Positions 1 to 12,640 of a DNA stretch of 64,000 bases are shown one piece after another. The position numbers and the translations under genes were made by a program. The number at the start of each line of letters is the position of its first letter. Position 1 is the stretch's first letter. This DNA is from Nautilus pompilius (Eukaryota > Mollusca > Cephalopoda > Nautilida > Nautilidae): NCBI GenBank assembly GCA_018389105.1, contig JACATO010001085.1:682001-746000 (forward strand), in the 5' to 3' direction. The notes below the pieces were generated by a model, which did not search any database, had not been told where the DNA came from, and saw only the letters and a program-made list of their open reading frames with translations.

Positions 1-137
1 TCATTAACATGAAAGAAAGGAAAAAGCAAACAGGGTCAGGAAATGAAATAGGTAGACAGGACAGACAGAGACACCGAGAGAACATTTTAAATTGCTATGA
101 TTTTCTTAATGAATTCATTCATAGTGCCATAGCATAT

Positions 138-1546
138 TAATTTGGTCACCCTCCCATAAATTATGTATGTATTGGATACTGATGTGTTCCCCGCTTGCTA
201 TCGAATCCTGGGTCGCTTGTGTCCCAAATCGCCTTGAAATTAAAACACCGTTGCATAAAACGTGTATTGCAAGAAAAACTGAAATCCCCTGCTACCAGAA
301 ATGAGCCCTATTTATATAGCAATCAAAGGAACCAAACTCGCATTCTGATTGGTCGAGACTGTCAGCCAATGAGGTTGTTCCGTTCCGCTGTTCTGTAACC
401 TTCCGGCATATTCTGGAATGTTCTTGTTCTATTTCATTATTTAACGCGTTTTGATAAAAATACTTGAACTTTTGGGGGTAAATCGGTCCCTCTAACAGAT
501 ACCTTGGCAGGCAGAAAGCCATTGTGAACAATTACCAGGCTGAAAACAGATAGATTCCACAATATTTCTCTATTTGCCTGAGGTCATGCTATAAGTAATT
601 CAAAGTATAGCCAAAAACAGACAGATTTCCAAAACTCTCGACATTTCCTCAAAGAAATATGGCAAATATTATCATTAAAGTCATTGAGATGAATGTCACT
701 TCTGTGGCATAGCAACCTGGAAAGCCCTGAAAAGTGATACAATGAACAAAATGTGCCATATTTACCATGCTTGAACCCACCATCAAGATTCTCTAGCTAA
801 CATCATTCATGGAAAAGAAACGAGCCAAAGAATGATTCAACATTATCTCTACAAACTTGGCTACAGAAGGTATGTAGCATCTAAAAACCCCTTCTGTCCA
901 ATAGAAAACTTTTCAAAAGGTCTGAACAGAAGTCATTTCTGGCAAGATCCAAGTATTGGCAGAAAGTACTTTTGATGGGTCCACGTTTCATCAATACACA
1001 TCTGAAGGTTACACCTGGGTTTGTTGAAGACCAAATGAAGAAATTCAAACCAGTGTTTTCAAACCAGGAGTATCGCAGTATTGGCTACAATCTCAGTAGT
1101 AAGACAGAATTGGTGTTTGTTGAAGGCCATCTCAATTCTCCTGGCTACACTGCCATTTTTACCATTGTAAAAGGAATGCTGAGATTTAATGTCCATATGC
1201 CCATAATTTGGAAGAGGAATCAAGACAGTTCAGCTTCTTTCCTGTGTGTCCCATGATATTAATCCAATTAAACATTTGTAGGAGCATCTAGATTGTCAAC
1301 TAAGAGCAATACATCTACATCTGACCAATATGACGGAGTTAAATGAAGCTTTCACATGGATATTGAGAAATCTGGATTAGACTGAGATACAAAATCCTGA
1401 TGATTCAAATGTCAAAAAGGTAGAAGATTTTTATGCTGTAAAAAAGTTTTTGACCAAGTACTAAAAGAATTTCACTATATTTCTTGTTTTTACTTTGTTT
1501 TTCATAACAAACTAGAATATTGTAATAAAAGCAGGTGACCAAATTA
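138..1546 (+). mobile_element. Degenerate Tc1-like DNA transposon with 13-bp terminal inverted repeats
   Basis: The left end reads TAATTTGGTCACC (138-150) and the right end GGTGACCAAATTA (1534-1546), a perfect 13-bp inverted pair containing the TA expected of Tc1/mariner target sites. The 1.4-kb length is typical of Tc1. Inside, broken plus-strand frames resemble Tc1 transposase. The segment at 972-1256 has a VFVEGHLNSPGYTAIF-like stretch (the usual 'G.mns..Y..il' region). Around 1253-1380 the frame reads DINPIKHL then EHLDCQLRA, matching the DLNPIEHLW block before the last catalytic acid. Stops and frame changes show it is dead. Positions 180-530 hold a promoter-like block described separately. 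Confidence 0.75.
306..429 (-). promoter_or_regulatory. Heat-shock-promoter-like block (HSE, two CCAAT boxes, TATA box)
   Basis: Read on the minus strand, the order is: a three-unit heat-shock element of the TTCnnGAAnnTTC type (411-423), a CCAAT-box motif in inverted orientation (366-370), a CCAATC (347-352), and a strong TATA box CTATATAAATAGGG (319-306). This spacing matches metazoan hsp70-type promoters. No heat-shock coding region follows on the minus strand before the transposon end at 138, so the block is an orphan inside the Tc1 element. The motifs are seen directly. Heat inducibility is inference. Confidence 0.5.
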
Positions 1547-2500
1547 TTATGGCAAAGCAGCAAAGTAGTAAAAATGATTGCATAACATTTAATTTAAACC
1601 AAACTTAAAAAAAATAAAAATAATAGGTGATTAATTATCTGAATATAAATTAGTTTTCTGAAACTAGGCACTCTCCAATGCTGTAACATTGTTGATGCTG
1701 TACATGGCAAGTTACATCATCAAATGACTTTGCCGAGTGTTTATGTGATTTTAGTTTTTGATCTAGTTTGTGCTGCTGACCATAAATTTTAAATTTGCTT
1801 TTAAACAAAACAATTTGCAAAAAAAATTATTGTAGTATGGAATTTTAAAAATAATGGTATTCAGCTTTTAAGAAAAATAACTGAATTCAGTAAATTGGAA
1901 TATGATCTTAAATGCTAACACTGATAGAGTTTGATACTTACCAAAGTTTAAACTTTTCCTTACTCCATTTTTCCACTGTTGTAGGCACTCTACACAGGTT
2001 TTGCAAACCTTATGGGGAGCCCAAAATTTATCTTGGTCTCCGAGATTCGCTCCAAAATAAGCAAGATATGCTTGTTTTACAAAGTCAGTGACGTTTTTCC
2101 TTTGTTTTTGCAGAATGTATTCACCACAAATGAAGCAGAATACATTAGGATTGTTTAAGCAGCCTCTTCATGATGACAGTTTGGTGTTGGCAAAGGGCTT
2201 TCTAAAAGTTATTTGTCAATGTTTGAACATTTGTAACCATGCTAATCAACCATGAAGACTTCACAGTAGCAAAAGTCCACAACACACAGTAAATGTTCAG
2301 CCAACTACAAGAAGCCCCAGGAAATCAGCATCAATCTCAGGAGTTAGAAATGATCAAAATATCACTGCATCACATTTTATCAAAGGAATTAAACTGCTAA
2401 CCATATGAAATTCAACTGGTGCAGCAGCTGCATCCTAATATAATACTAGAAGTCTTTCACTTGCAGAAGATGCAAAAAAGTTGAAGATGAGTGACTGACT
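1547..2500. other. AT-rich intergenic stretch without recognisable gene
   Basis: No open frame of note and no match to a known family could be made here. Adenine/thymine runs and short stops dominate in all frames. Confidence 0.5.
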
Positions 2501-2770
2501 AATACTCACTTCTAGTACCACATGAGTTTGTTCCATGTGGTCAGACGACCAAGAGTTTTACTTGGATGTCCTGAGGCAGTTGAGAGAGGTAGTGCGAAGG
2601 AGGCCACCTGGAGCATGGAGAAACAAAACCTGGATGCTGCACCACGACAACGCACCTGCTCACACATCACACCTTATGTGTGACTTTTTGGCAAAGCACG
2701 AGACAACTCTCATCCTCCAGCCACCCTACTCTCTGGATTTGTTTTTCAGAAAGCTTTCATCAGCATTCGA
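2500..2770 (+). pseudogene. Mariner transposase C-terminal fragment
   Basis: The 2535 frame carries the motif WMLHHDNAPAHTS, the second catalytic aspartate region of mariner transposases, followed by LAKHETTLILQPPYSLDL, the 'HPPYSPDL' region of the third acid. Just upstream, in another frame, EFVPCGQT matches the preceding mariner block, so one frameshift lies near 2530. The frame decays after 2750. It is a dead fragment with no start region. Confidence 0.8.
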
Positions 2771-2963
2771 ATGGTCAAAGAGCTCCTGACTGACTGTGAC
2801 TCGGTTCTCTTTTTGTTCATCTGTCAGCAGACGTGGCAAAAATTTGCAGCTACAATGGTAAAAATTTCATTGTTAACAACATGTGCTTCTTCAACATCAT
2901 GTGGCTACTTCTTTGGAAACTTCATGGAGTCAGGGGATTCCATGGATCACAACATGTACTTTC

Positions 2964-3390
2964 TCAATGTGATTGTCGTCCGTTTGGAGGTCGTCCAAAT
3001 TTGGGATTATGGTGGATGTTCTCCCAATCTGAAATGCTGGTACCACTGTGACATTGGGGAGGATTGTTTGAGCTGTACACAAAGGCCTGTTGCAAATTTG
3101 GAAAAGTCTCCATAAACGTTTTTCCCAATTTGAAACAGAATTTCACACAAACACACTGCTCTTCAAGATCCTTCATTGTTCAACTTGTGACAAATCGCCA
3201 AGTGCACTAAACATATATTCACTCTAGCGCATATAGATCGATGACTAACTGACGTGGCGTAATATGGCTATTATTAGATTGAAGGTCAAGGTCACTGATA
3301 CACAGCACTGCTGTTGAGAGCACGCTGCACTGGCTGGTTGGCGCGCTGTTTTATAAGTTTGGTTTCTTTCTGGACAGACCTCATATTTTG
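2964..3390 (-). pseudogene. Mariner transposase N-terminal fragment, opposite orientation
   Basis: On the minus strand the 3176 to 2964 frame begins MKDLEEQ and continues VKFCFKLGKTFMETF, the N-terminal helix-turn-helix opening of the GVQW/SETMAR-type mariner family. It ends near a degraded 'GRP' block. Upstream, at about 3370-3390, the minus strand reads AGGTCTGTCCAGAAAG, resembling the terminal inverted repeat of such mariners. It therefore looks like the 5' end of an element whose middle is missing. It faces the plus-strand fragment at 2500-2770. Confidence 0.7.
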
Positions 3391-3394
3391 GAAA

Positions 3395-3612
3395 TTTGTA
3401 CTGGCCTAATAGGTCCACCAACCTCAACCCCAGACTTCTTGTGGGAGTATCTCAAAAGAAAAGGTTTATGCAAAAAGCACACACTCAAGAACAGTATCCT
3501 CAAAGCAAACAATAAGATTCCTACTGACATACTGTGCAAAGAATTGGATGACATTCGCCTAAGACAAAGGGAGATGTATAAAACATCACGATGGACATCT
3601 TATGCTAAGTAG
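3395..3612 (+). pseudogene. IS630/Tc-like transposase C-terminal fragment
   Basis: The frame ending at 3612 contains PDFLWEYLKRKG followed by a helical tail with TLKNSILKANNKIPTDILCK. This resembles the 'DFFLWGYLK' plus 'eei..i..e.l.rv' tail of IS630-like eukaryotic transposases. The preceding WPNRSTNLNP in a different frame matches the WPPRSPDL block, implying one frameshift near 3420. Only the C-terminus is present. Confidence 0.5.
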
Positions 3613-4430
3613 CAGACCTAAGCCACTATGTAAAACTAAAAGAAAAGAAAACTTTTTTTCAGTAATTTTATTAGTTGCATTTTATGCACATTGTATATAA
3701 CTCTTGAATAATATTCATTCCTAGAAAAAATAAAGGAAAATAAATAACCAAGATGACTAAAATAGTTACATAAAAAGTCAAAACGGAAAAAATTTTAAAA
3801 GGTTAATACTACAAGAAAAATATATGATTGAAAGATATTAGTCATTTCAGAAAAAATGCATTAATAAAATTATAGCAACAGAGAAAAACAGAATTATCAG
3901 ATGCCATGTAAACCTAAACAAAAGAAAAATGCATGTAGGCAAAAAGCAGAACCAGTTACAGACAACCTCAGACTTAAAGTTGAAAATATTAAAGAAACAA
4001 CTAATAACAACTTATTATTTTGTTACTATTTTTCTGCAAAAAAAAATCAATCTTGAGTTAGTACCCAAAGTTGCATTCATAAATGTAAATAAAATTATAG
4101 ATGATATCACTACAGAAGAATACAAATTTTAATTAACTGACTTAAAATAGATAAAGTGGTGCAGATGCCATCCATCTTTAGTTATTAAATTAGTCAACAA
4201 ATTTTTCACCCTTTGAAGAAGTTTTAAGAAATCAACATAGTGAAAGTACCATTAGTTTGGTAACAAGACAATGTTACTCCAATATTTAAAAAAAGGTTTT
4301 GTTTAACATCAGTTTGGGTAAGATGCTTGAAAACATAATAAAAGGTGGAAATTGTCACTTTAGATGAAAATAACTTTAAAAATTTTGTTAGTCTCTTAAG
4401 TATTTTTTTTTTTATCTTGATTTCCTTAAA
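3613..4430. other. AT-rich intergenic stretch
   Basis: A 67-codon frame at 3929-4132 is lysine/asparagine/isoleucine rich and resembles no known family. It is probably chance. Nothing else was recognised. Confidence 0.5.
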
Positions 4431-4431
4431 T

Positions 4432-6320
4432 CAAGTTTGTCCAATCATTCCAGCATTGCAGGCCAAAAGTTTAACCTTAACATAGTCCATGAGTGCCACA
4501 CACAATTGTTAATAAATATGATATGAACAAAACTTTAGTCCAATGTGGTGCTTTCAACATTTGCCTTGCCTATTCATACAGCATTTAAAGAAGTTTCAAT
4601 CTGGTTTGAATCTTAACTGCTAGTGAGAACATTGGGAAGAGTTTATCTTGAAATAGTGACTCAATCATAATATGATGTTGGTCAATGAAAGTTTAAGGTA
4701 TGTGTTGAATGTATTGTTGTTCTCCATCCTGTTCAGTCTTTGATTTCCAATTTCATCATAAAATGTGCTTCCAAACATTGAACACATCTTGAGTGCAAAC
4801 TCCTGTAGATTTGGAAATGTTTCTCTACAAACATTATTTTTGTTAGGAAAAAGGAGTCAGATTGCAGCTCATAACTTCAGCTGAAGATTTGGTGGTTAAA
4901 TAGCTCAAGAGTTGGTTTTAATGCATCAAAGTCTGCAAATTTCTCTTCAAACTCAGCTGAAATATTCTCGTTTGGTTCTGTAAAGATTGAAAAGTCTGCA
5001 AGGCTGTTATTTGTCAACAATTCATGACAAGAAGTGGGTCACATCATTCTTCTTGAGATGTGTGTTAAATAGGCGTCCCACCAGCTGGGAGACTTCTGCT
5101 CCCTACCTTGCAAAGTAGACAAAGCATGTTCAAGTGAACAGTCATGACTGTCAGGAACAACGAAGTGAAGTAGTTTGTCATCTTGCAGTTCTTGATACTG
5201 ACACCTGATGCCAATATCCTAATTCTGGAAGAAGTAGAGAATCTCTCTCCTTAAAAAGGAGGAATGTTGAAGGTACTTATCTGTATTCAGCCACCTGATA
5301 TCCAAGTGCACAGTTAAGTTACTAAATTCTACATTCACTTTGTTCAAGAAAGATATGAACTTCCTATGACTGTGGGATTGTTTGCCACCTCTTATAATGA
5401 TGATGCTGACAACACTGCTGATGACATTGCTCATCTCCAAAAACTATCCACCTAGCACTTCATGGTGTATGATGCAGTGAAGAGTCATAATCCGCTCCAT
5501 TCTTTTAAAGCAAGCCCACTATTATTATTGTTTTTTTTCCAGTCATTGCTTCTGCACCATCAGTCACAATGCAGAAACGCTTCTAAAACCATCCACACTC
5601 ATTTACAACAGAGACAAATGCTGCAAAATGTCAGTAATTTTGTACTGCTATACAAAGGTTACATCTTGAGAAATTTTTCACGTATTGAGAAGTCTTCATC
5701 AATGGTATGAATGAAAATTCAGCTTTGGCTGTTGCCACTGATATCCATATCTTCATCCAAAGCTAGTGAAAATTATTTGCATTTCTGAACAATAGATTTG
5801 TTTAGAAGAAACGTTAGTTGATTTTACTTACTTGCCGTACCACAGTTTAATGAAACAATGATACACTTTAAAAAATTTTCTGACCATTTTATCTTCCCCA
5901 AACAAGCATCATCCTGCCTGCATAGTTTCACACAACTTTGTCTCTAAATGAATTCTTACTTTTCACTAGCTCAAGAGAAACCCCACATAATGCAGCAAGA
6001 CTAGCAGTTTGAACCCTTGCAAACTTAGTAAAAATGCATTTTTGTTTCTCATACTTGCTTTTCAAGTTCTGTTACCTCGTGATTTTTCTAAGTATTGGTC
6101 ATACTTTGCCTTGTGAAGTTTGATGTAATGCCGCCTTATGTTGCATTCCTTTGGTACAGCTATAACTTGTAAGCACACAAGACTGCGATTTCTCCCTTAT
6201 TTTCAACAAAGAAAATTTTCTGACCATTTCAAATTGAAGGCTGTGTTCCTCAAAAATTTCTCTTCTTGTCAAGGTTCATTTCAAAGACCTCAATGTAACA
6301 AGTCAAACTACTATTAGTCA
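4432..6320 (-). mobile_element. Degenerate hAT transposon, GTF2IRD2/ZBED-like transposase
   Basis: Read on the minus strand from about 6290 to 4450, broken frames follow the order of GTF2IRD2/ZBED5-type hAT transposases. A BED-like N-terminus with KYEKQKC is followed by a TASLAALCGVSLELVKSKNSF stretch with an FRDKVV end. Then comes a mid-region with TDGAEAMTGKK, the usual 'TDGAPNM.GKK' block. Near 5330-5290 is LDIRWLNTDKYLQ, the 'TEVRWLSRGKVL' block. A C-terminal part follows. Stops and frameshifts are many. The left terminus may be near 4432 (CAAGTTTGTCC). The right terminus was not resolved. Confidence 0.6.
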
Positions 6321-6439
6321 CTAATTAAGTTCTACAAATGCATATAACACCAGAGAGCCACAAAGCACCTTTACCTAGAACTTGATGCAAAACAACTGCT
6401 GCTAGAATGTGCTATGGGTGAATATGCTGAAGAGTGGTT

Positions 6440-7180
6440 ACAAACTCGCACAGTCAAGGGACATTAATGTTTGGACACTTAAGATGGCTGGTGTAAACAA
6501 GCATTTTTCTGACAATTTTTTAGATTTTAAAATACTTAAAACCACCCAGCATCCCTTGGAGTGTATACAAGCCAACAATCTTCTTAGGGGATAAATTTTC
6601 CCCATGTGTGTCATATTTTCATAAAACAGCTCATCTAGTTTATTTATGTTTTTCAATGATACTTAAATCAGGTGATTGAGGCAGCAAAGTCACAATTAAA
6701 TGTATTTTTTTGCTGCCATTCCTGAATAATATTGGCCCAATGTGTGAGCATTGTCATCCTGAAAACAGTACTGTTTGTCAAAAAATACTTAACTATTACT
6801 GGCCAAAAATTAATCTATAATATTATCCAATATTTCTGACCATTAATATTGGCATCTGCTTCACATAGCGCCAACAACATGCAAAGAAATGCATTCTCAA
6901 GTCATAACAGAGACCCTCCTCCAAAAATAACAGATGCATGCTTACAGGACTTTCCATGTTGGCCATGTCTTGATAAGATTTGCAATCATCTACTAAAAAT
7001 AGTACTTTCTGGTAATTTTTCATGTTTTATTTTTTAAACTTTAAACATACATTTTTTTTCTTTTACTGGAGTGATTAGCTCTGCCAATTTTTTTTATCCA
7101 TCTCTCAAAATGCTGGTAGAAATTCTGAATTTTTGTTCCCAATCCACACTTAAAACTGTCAATAGCTGGAGGACTCTAAG
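6440..7180 (-). mobile_element. Degenerate Tc1-like transposase, minus strand
   Basis: Minus-strand frames give FQDDNAHTLGQYY (the FQQDNAPCH block with the second catalytic aspartate), with a proline/aspartate segment like 'SPDLSIIE' further on and a decayed 'SVLLWGC'-type stretch before it (about 6990-6890). Stops interrupt every frame. It lies directly beside the minus-strand hAT at 4432-6320. Confidence 0.5.
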
Positions 7181-9777
7181 GACACCTTCTGATTGTCAAT
7201 AGGGAGGGGGGGTGGTCAGACTTATTTGTTAATTAGATATGATAATCTACCTAAATTCAAACTTTTTTTGTGTCAGCCATTTTGAAGAGTCCAAATATTT
7301 TCTTCTTTTTGATTGTACAAGATGCATAAAGGTGTTACTGAACCTGTGAGCCCCATACAACTTAGCAAAATTCATTGTTATTGAATACACTATTTAGCAA
7401 GATTTTACTAAATGTATATATATATATTTTTTTTATTTTCCTTTTTGGTTATGTGGACCACCTTGCCTTAAATCATATATGGAATTGCAATCATTTTGCA
7501 TAAAAATGTAAAAGTTTTAACATAGGTGAAAATCTCTAACTATGGATTATGAATTATTAGCATAACCATTCTGTCACTGTTGTAAGACATATTTGCAATA
7601 ACTTAAAATAGTCACTCTGTGATCTAATGTGTAAATAATATACAGTTTTGCACAAACACTTTGCTTTGAATGCAGAACCAAATGTTTAAAATTTCAGAAA
7701 TTTTTTAATCAAACATTTTAAATTTATGTATAAATTTGCATGCATAAAAAATGTTGAGACATCTAAATTTGTTTTCTAAATAACAATGGATTACTTGTTG
7801 ATAAAAATAGTTTCTAACAGTGTTTTGCCTTTTACTAGTCAATGAATGCACTGCTATGAGTTATTTACAAACTACAAAAGTTATCACATTAGCATTGTTT
7901 AATCATTCTGACTATATATTAAAAGAGTAAAAAACTAGTTGATCAGTTAGCAGGCAAAAGCCAAGCACTAAATACCAACTGTGATAAATCTAAAATAATT
8001 ACTTTAAAAGAAATGTTGAATGACTGCCAGTAGTTAGCAGTTAATGGTGTGGAGTTTTCACTATCTCCTTATTTGCAATGACACAGTAGGTTAAATGGGT
8101 TGACGGAATTTTTTTAAAAACAGAACTATTAAGTCATATATTCAGTATAAACTCAAACTACTAAAAACTTACTATTATTAAAACATCTATTGCAAATCAA
8201 TATTCTCAAGTATAACATCTACAGTTTTACATCCTAATAGGCCTTTTAAAAACTAATTCTGATGATAATAAGAAAAGATAAGAATACAGATTTTATCATT
8301 AGTTATAATGTCATTAAATTGTAGTTGAACATCAAATTCATTTTTTCCAATAATTAATAGTTTTATAATTAAAGATAAATAGTCATACTTGTTTGTTTGT
8401 TCCAAGCCTTTGTAATTAAAAATTGATGTTTTCTAAAGACAACTGTACACATGAACTGCTGAAATATATAGTAAATCATTTCCCGAAACATTTGTTGTAA
8501 ATTTTTCCAATTTCATTATTTTCTTGATAAACTTTCGAAAGATAACCAAAACAAGAAGATCACCATCATCTGATAATGCTAAAAAAGATTGGTAGAATTT
8601 TTTTTTTTTTTTTTTTTACTTTTCCAAATATTAAACAATCTGCTGTTACATTTCAATGCCATCCCAATCTTCTACATAACTAAAATTTTAAAATTGTAAT
8701 AGAATAATGTTTATTAATAGGTGTGCTGTTGTTACTGACTATTAAAAGAAATTAATTTTCAAACAGACAGAAAGACAGGCAATGACAGTTTTTATAATCA
8801 TTGAAATAGACATCTTTTAGCATTTTTAATTGGCACAATTATAATGTCATATCACCTCATGGAAAATTTCCCTTAGCCTTAAAAAAATAAAACTCAAGAT
8901 TTTGTTGTTTTTTTCAGAATTCTATTCTCTTTCTTAACATAATTATATTGCCAAACATAGTTGCTGAACCTTCCAAAGGAGACATCTAGTAAGTACCATA
9001 CAACCCTTTAAGAATTAAAAGAAAATTAATATTTAATGTTTTAGTTATCAAGTCTATTATTAGAAAAAAAGGCTTATTTAATTCATTTTATTGATGGTTT
9101 TGTTTGTTTAGCAAGACTTCCTGTGGAATTGTAGATACATACAATTAAGTACATTATATCAGAAAATATAAACATTTATAGTTACAAGACAAACCAAATT
9201 GGTAAAGTAGATTCACTATTATAAATAAACTATTAAATTGCCAAATCAAGCTTTAAAGATTGTAATACCTCAGAACTACAATAATAGTCTAACTGAAGAT
9301 ACTGCTGATATATTTCATGATTAACTATTTTTACCCAAACATTGCAGTATTTAACAAACAAAAAAAAAATCATTCACAATGATTCAAAATTTCATTATGC
9401 ATACAAGAATAAGATACTACTACAGATTAGTTTTTTCCTTCTCACAAGTAAAGAAATGAAATTAATCTTCACGTGTAATCCCACACAATTACGGAAATGG
9501 AATTATCTCATGATTACAACATTATTCATTTTGTGACTTTAGGAATTTTAGTCTTAGTTCTAATTGATTTCATAAAATGAGCAAGAACCCTAACAGGTTC
9601 TCAAATGATTATATTTGAGGATGCATTTATCTCCCCCCACCAAAACAACAAAATATAAGCAGACAAAGCACAAGATGTGCTTTTAGGTTCATACATTTTG
9701 AGATTCTGGATTCTCAACTAGAAAGAAAGAAAAAAATGGATAAAAACTATGGGTTTAGTTTAGAAAATAGTACAAAC
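7181..9777. other. Long AT-rich stretch, probably intron of the GPSM gene
   Basis: No gene was recognised. There is an AT dinucleotide run near 7416-7430 and a 19-base poly(T) near 8600. The stretch lies downstream of the GPSM exon on the minus strand, so it is probably that gene's first coding intron. Later GPSM exons are not visible in the window. Confidence 0.5.
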
Positions 9778-10003
9778 CTTGCAAGGTTCAGGTCATGTTT
9801 GTGATATTCTAGTGCTTTTGCATATTCTTGAAGATAAAAGTAAGCATTTCCTAGTTGACTATAAATGACACTGAGTGTACGCAGGTCATCAGTCCCTGCT
9901 TGTACAGCAGCTTCAAAGTACTGGACCCCTGCTCGGCAATCACCAGCCCTGCACAAACGTTCCCCTTCCAAAGCCAACTCCATACAAGAACAACTTTCCA
10001 TGT
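9778..10003 (-). CDS. GPSM2: First coding exon of a Pins/LGN/AGS3 (GPSM) homologue
   Basis: GPSM proteins (Drosophila Pins, vertebrate LGN/AGS3) are cytoplasmic and cortical scaffolds. Their N-terminal TPR repeats bind NuMA/Mud or Inscuteable and their C-terminal GoLoco motifs bind G-alpha-i, orienting the mitotic spindle. This exon encodes the N-terminus and first TPR. It contains CMELALEGERLCRAGDCRAG and later IYSQLGNAYFYLQEYAKALE, close to the family. The acceptor ends at 10004. The ATG is at 10001-9999, only two bases inside the exon, so the 5' UTR lies in an upstream exon. The donor GTTTGT follows 9778 and leaves phase 2. The remaining exons are not seen and must lie left of the window or be too diverged. 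Invertebrates usually have one gene for LGN and AGS3, so the symbol is approximate. Confidence 0.9.
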
Positions 10004-12160
10004 CTGCAAAACAAAATCCAAACATGCAGCTGTAATTGAATCACATCAGAAATTGATATTTTTGTTTGCTTTTCTGTATCAGATAAATGGCATAAAGACT
10101 TTTTTTTTTACATAACCATTTTGAAGATTCATTTAATAAGCATGTAGCAAACAACAATTTGTAACAAAAATAAGTATGGAATCAAAGTAGTTCTAATGAT
10201 AATGAAGAAAAAAAAAATGAAAGATGGGCAACTACGAGAAACTAAGCACAAATCAAGATACTCAACCAAAATCTGTTGGATTTATTCTTTTAATGTTTAA
10301 TAAATTTAAATTCTAAATAATTATTGCTCAATAGTTTTATGTACCATAAGTTTCCTTTAAAAATAATTTTCATTGATGTCAAAACTTAAAAAAAAAATTT
10401 CATCTAAGACAAGTCTATTAAATTAATAATTTACTTGATGTGCAAATAATCAATTTTCTTTTACAGAAAGCTGACAAGTCTGATGCTTATTACAATAAAT
10501 AATTAAGAGAGTCATTCTCTTATAGCACAGGCAGACATATTTCCCAACAAATCCTTATTATCTGGATAACGGCTACAAATATAATCTGATGTAATACATA
10601 TGTTACTCATGCATAACACATGAATTGGCTGCTCTACTTGCATTTTTTATTGTGCTTCAACAAATTACTTCAACTAATCCATTTTCAGTGCAAGAAATTA
10701 AAAAAAAAAAAATGGAACAACAGCTAGGCCTTTTATTTTAGAACTGCCTGCTGAAACTGCCAAAGGATGATGGTAAGCACTTTGTTGAAATGTAAAATTA
10801 AGAAACATTAACATTTTGAGAATCTTATTCCAATAATTTTAGTTTTTATAAAGAAAAATATTAATAGCTACAGAATTAACAATTGCCATCCAATTTTCAC
10901 ACAAAAATTAATCATACTAAAATTAAAACAAAAATATTTTGTTATTCATTTGTAAGTAATTTGACAAAAAATAAACACTAAGAAATAATGTTAAATCGGA
11001 TGTTCCATACCTTGTATTTTGCTTTCCTTCACAAAAATTAATAATCTGATGATATAGAACTTCCAATACCTGTAAATTCAATAAAAATACTAATAAATGC
11101 TTTCTACCTGGGGAAATTTGTTGATAATATGGTATTATCAAGAAAATATGCACTATTATTATAAACTAGATTACCTACTAACTAAATAATCTCAGGTATT
11201 TTAATGGTTCAAGTTACTTCTACTTATCTGTTGCAGAGATAATTAATACTTGTTTAGATAATCTTTTCTGAAGGTGGGAGTGAGAACACAGTCCAACTGA
11301 AAAAAAGTGCAACCTAAAGTGTAAATTAGCAGCAACAAACTTGTAAGAGATGGAATAGCCAGTCAGCTATAAATGTACATACATTTGTCAGTAATGATCT
11401 TCATTTATTTGTTTGGGTTTTTTTTTTTTTTAAGACCCCCCCACAAAAGAATAATGAAGCAAAACAATATTCCACTATTTAGCTTAGCTTTTAGGGTATC
11501 ATTACATCATTATTAGAATAGTCACTACTGTGATAAAAATCAAGAATAAATAAAACAACAAAAAACTAAATTAAATTAAACCTTTCATAAAACTATAAAT
11601 ATATGATCCAAGTGAGTTTTTACAAAAAAATATCTTTTGTCCTGGAGTAAGCTGGTTTTTTTTTTCTCATACTTCAGCATTCTTTAAATTTATACAATTT
11701 TCTAAATACATTTATTTACCAGATGGTTAATATAACCTTTTTATGTGAAATGACTGACAAAACAAAAAGAAAAAAAAAATTCCAGTTCAAGACCGAAATG
11801 TTTGAATTACATAATACTGTACCCATGAAAAATGACATCTATACAACCTAGCTAACTCTTGCTCAAACTACCAACTTCTAGAAACCTACCAAAAAGATTT
11901 GTAGTGCTTATCTTTTGGCAATACAGAAGTACCTGGACTTGTTACAATTCATTTTCTATGGCAGAGACTTTACAAGAAAAATGAAATGTTTGTATCACTC
12001 AGATTTACTTGCTCTTTTAATATTTATGCAATATCCAGCCTCTTAGTAGACTCCATGCATTATGTTTGGCAATAATGCCGCACATTTTTCCATATTACTA
12101 CTCACTCGTCTGTTTTCTAAGAATCACATTCCTCAATATAATCTACCTTTTATTGTTATT
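10004..12160. other. AT-rich stretch, probable GPSM 5' intron
   Basis: No coding or repeat family was recognised. Poly(A)/poly(T) tracts are frequent, for example near 10700 and 11420. Short frames such as 10923-11153 on the minus strand look like chance. Confidence 0.5.
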
Positions 12161-12169
12161 CATTCATTG

Positions 12170-12640
12170 ATTTTAATCATGGACCAGGCCGCTATAGTCT
12201 GTAGTACCTTGTGACTTTCTGAAGCCTGCTTCCTTTCTTTGATTGCCTGGTTACATATCAAACGATGGCGGTTGTTTGCCTTCAAAAACTGTAATATAGA
12301 CATCAGATATTTCTCTTGCAGGCACTGCCAGTTTATGCAAACCAAAATTGATTCAGTAGCAAAGAAATTCTTCCTCATTTGTCTCCTTTGCTCCCCATAA
12401 CATATCTATCATTCATGTGCTCCAACCATGCCAAGAGAAAAAGTGCACACTAGCACATTGATCTCCATAGCGAATGGTCCCAAGCCAGCTTCTCCTAACA
12501 GTCAACAATGACTTGGAATGCTCTCATGTACCTCTTAGACAGTCATCCTCAAAGCCCAGCTTCACTAAGCCAAAAGATATTGGAACATCTGGAATCTTGT
12601 TATAGAGGACATCTTTAGGTATGCAACCATCCTCCATGCT
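12170..12640 (-). pseudogene. Remnant of a LINE-type reverse transcriptase C-terminus
   Basis: On the minus strand, several frames together resemble the tail of non-LTR retrotransposon polymerases. A 'KIPDVPISFGLVKLGFEDDC' stretch (about 12600-12550) parallels the usual 'ip...l.g.r..grp.lrf.d.ckrd' region, and it is followed by a 'WDHSLWRSMC' stretch like 'aadRs.WR'. The frame at 12378-12160 has a basic tail. Every frame is broken. The match is by pattern only. Confidence 0.35.

Noticed and set aside
10923-11153. Minus-strand frame of 76 codons as a second GPSM exon
   Set aside because: It lies upstream of the GPSM start exon in transcription order and has no TPR-like sequence.
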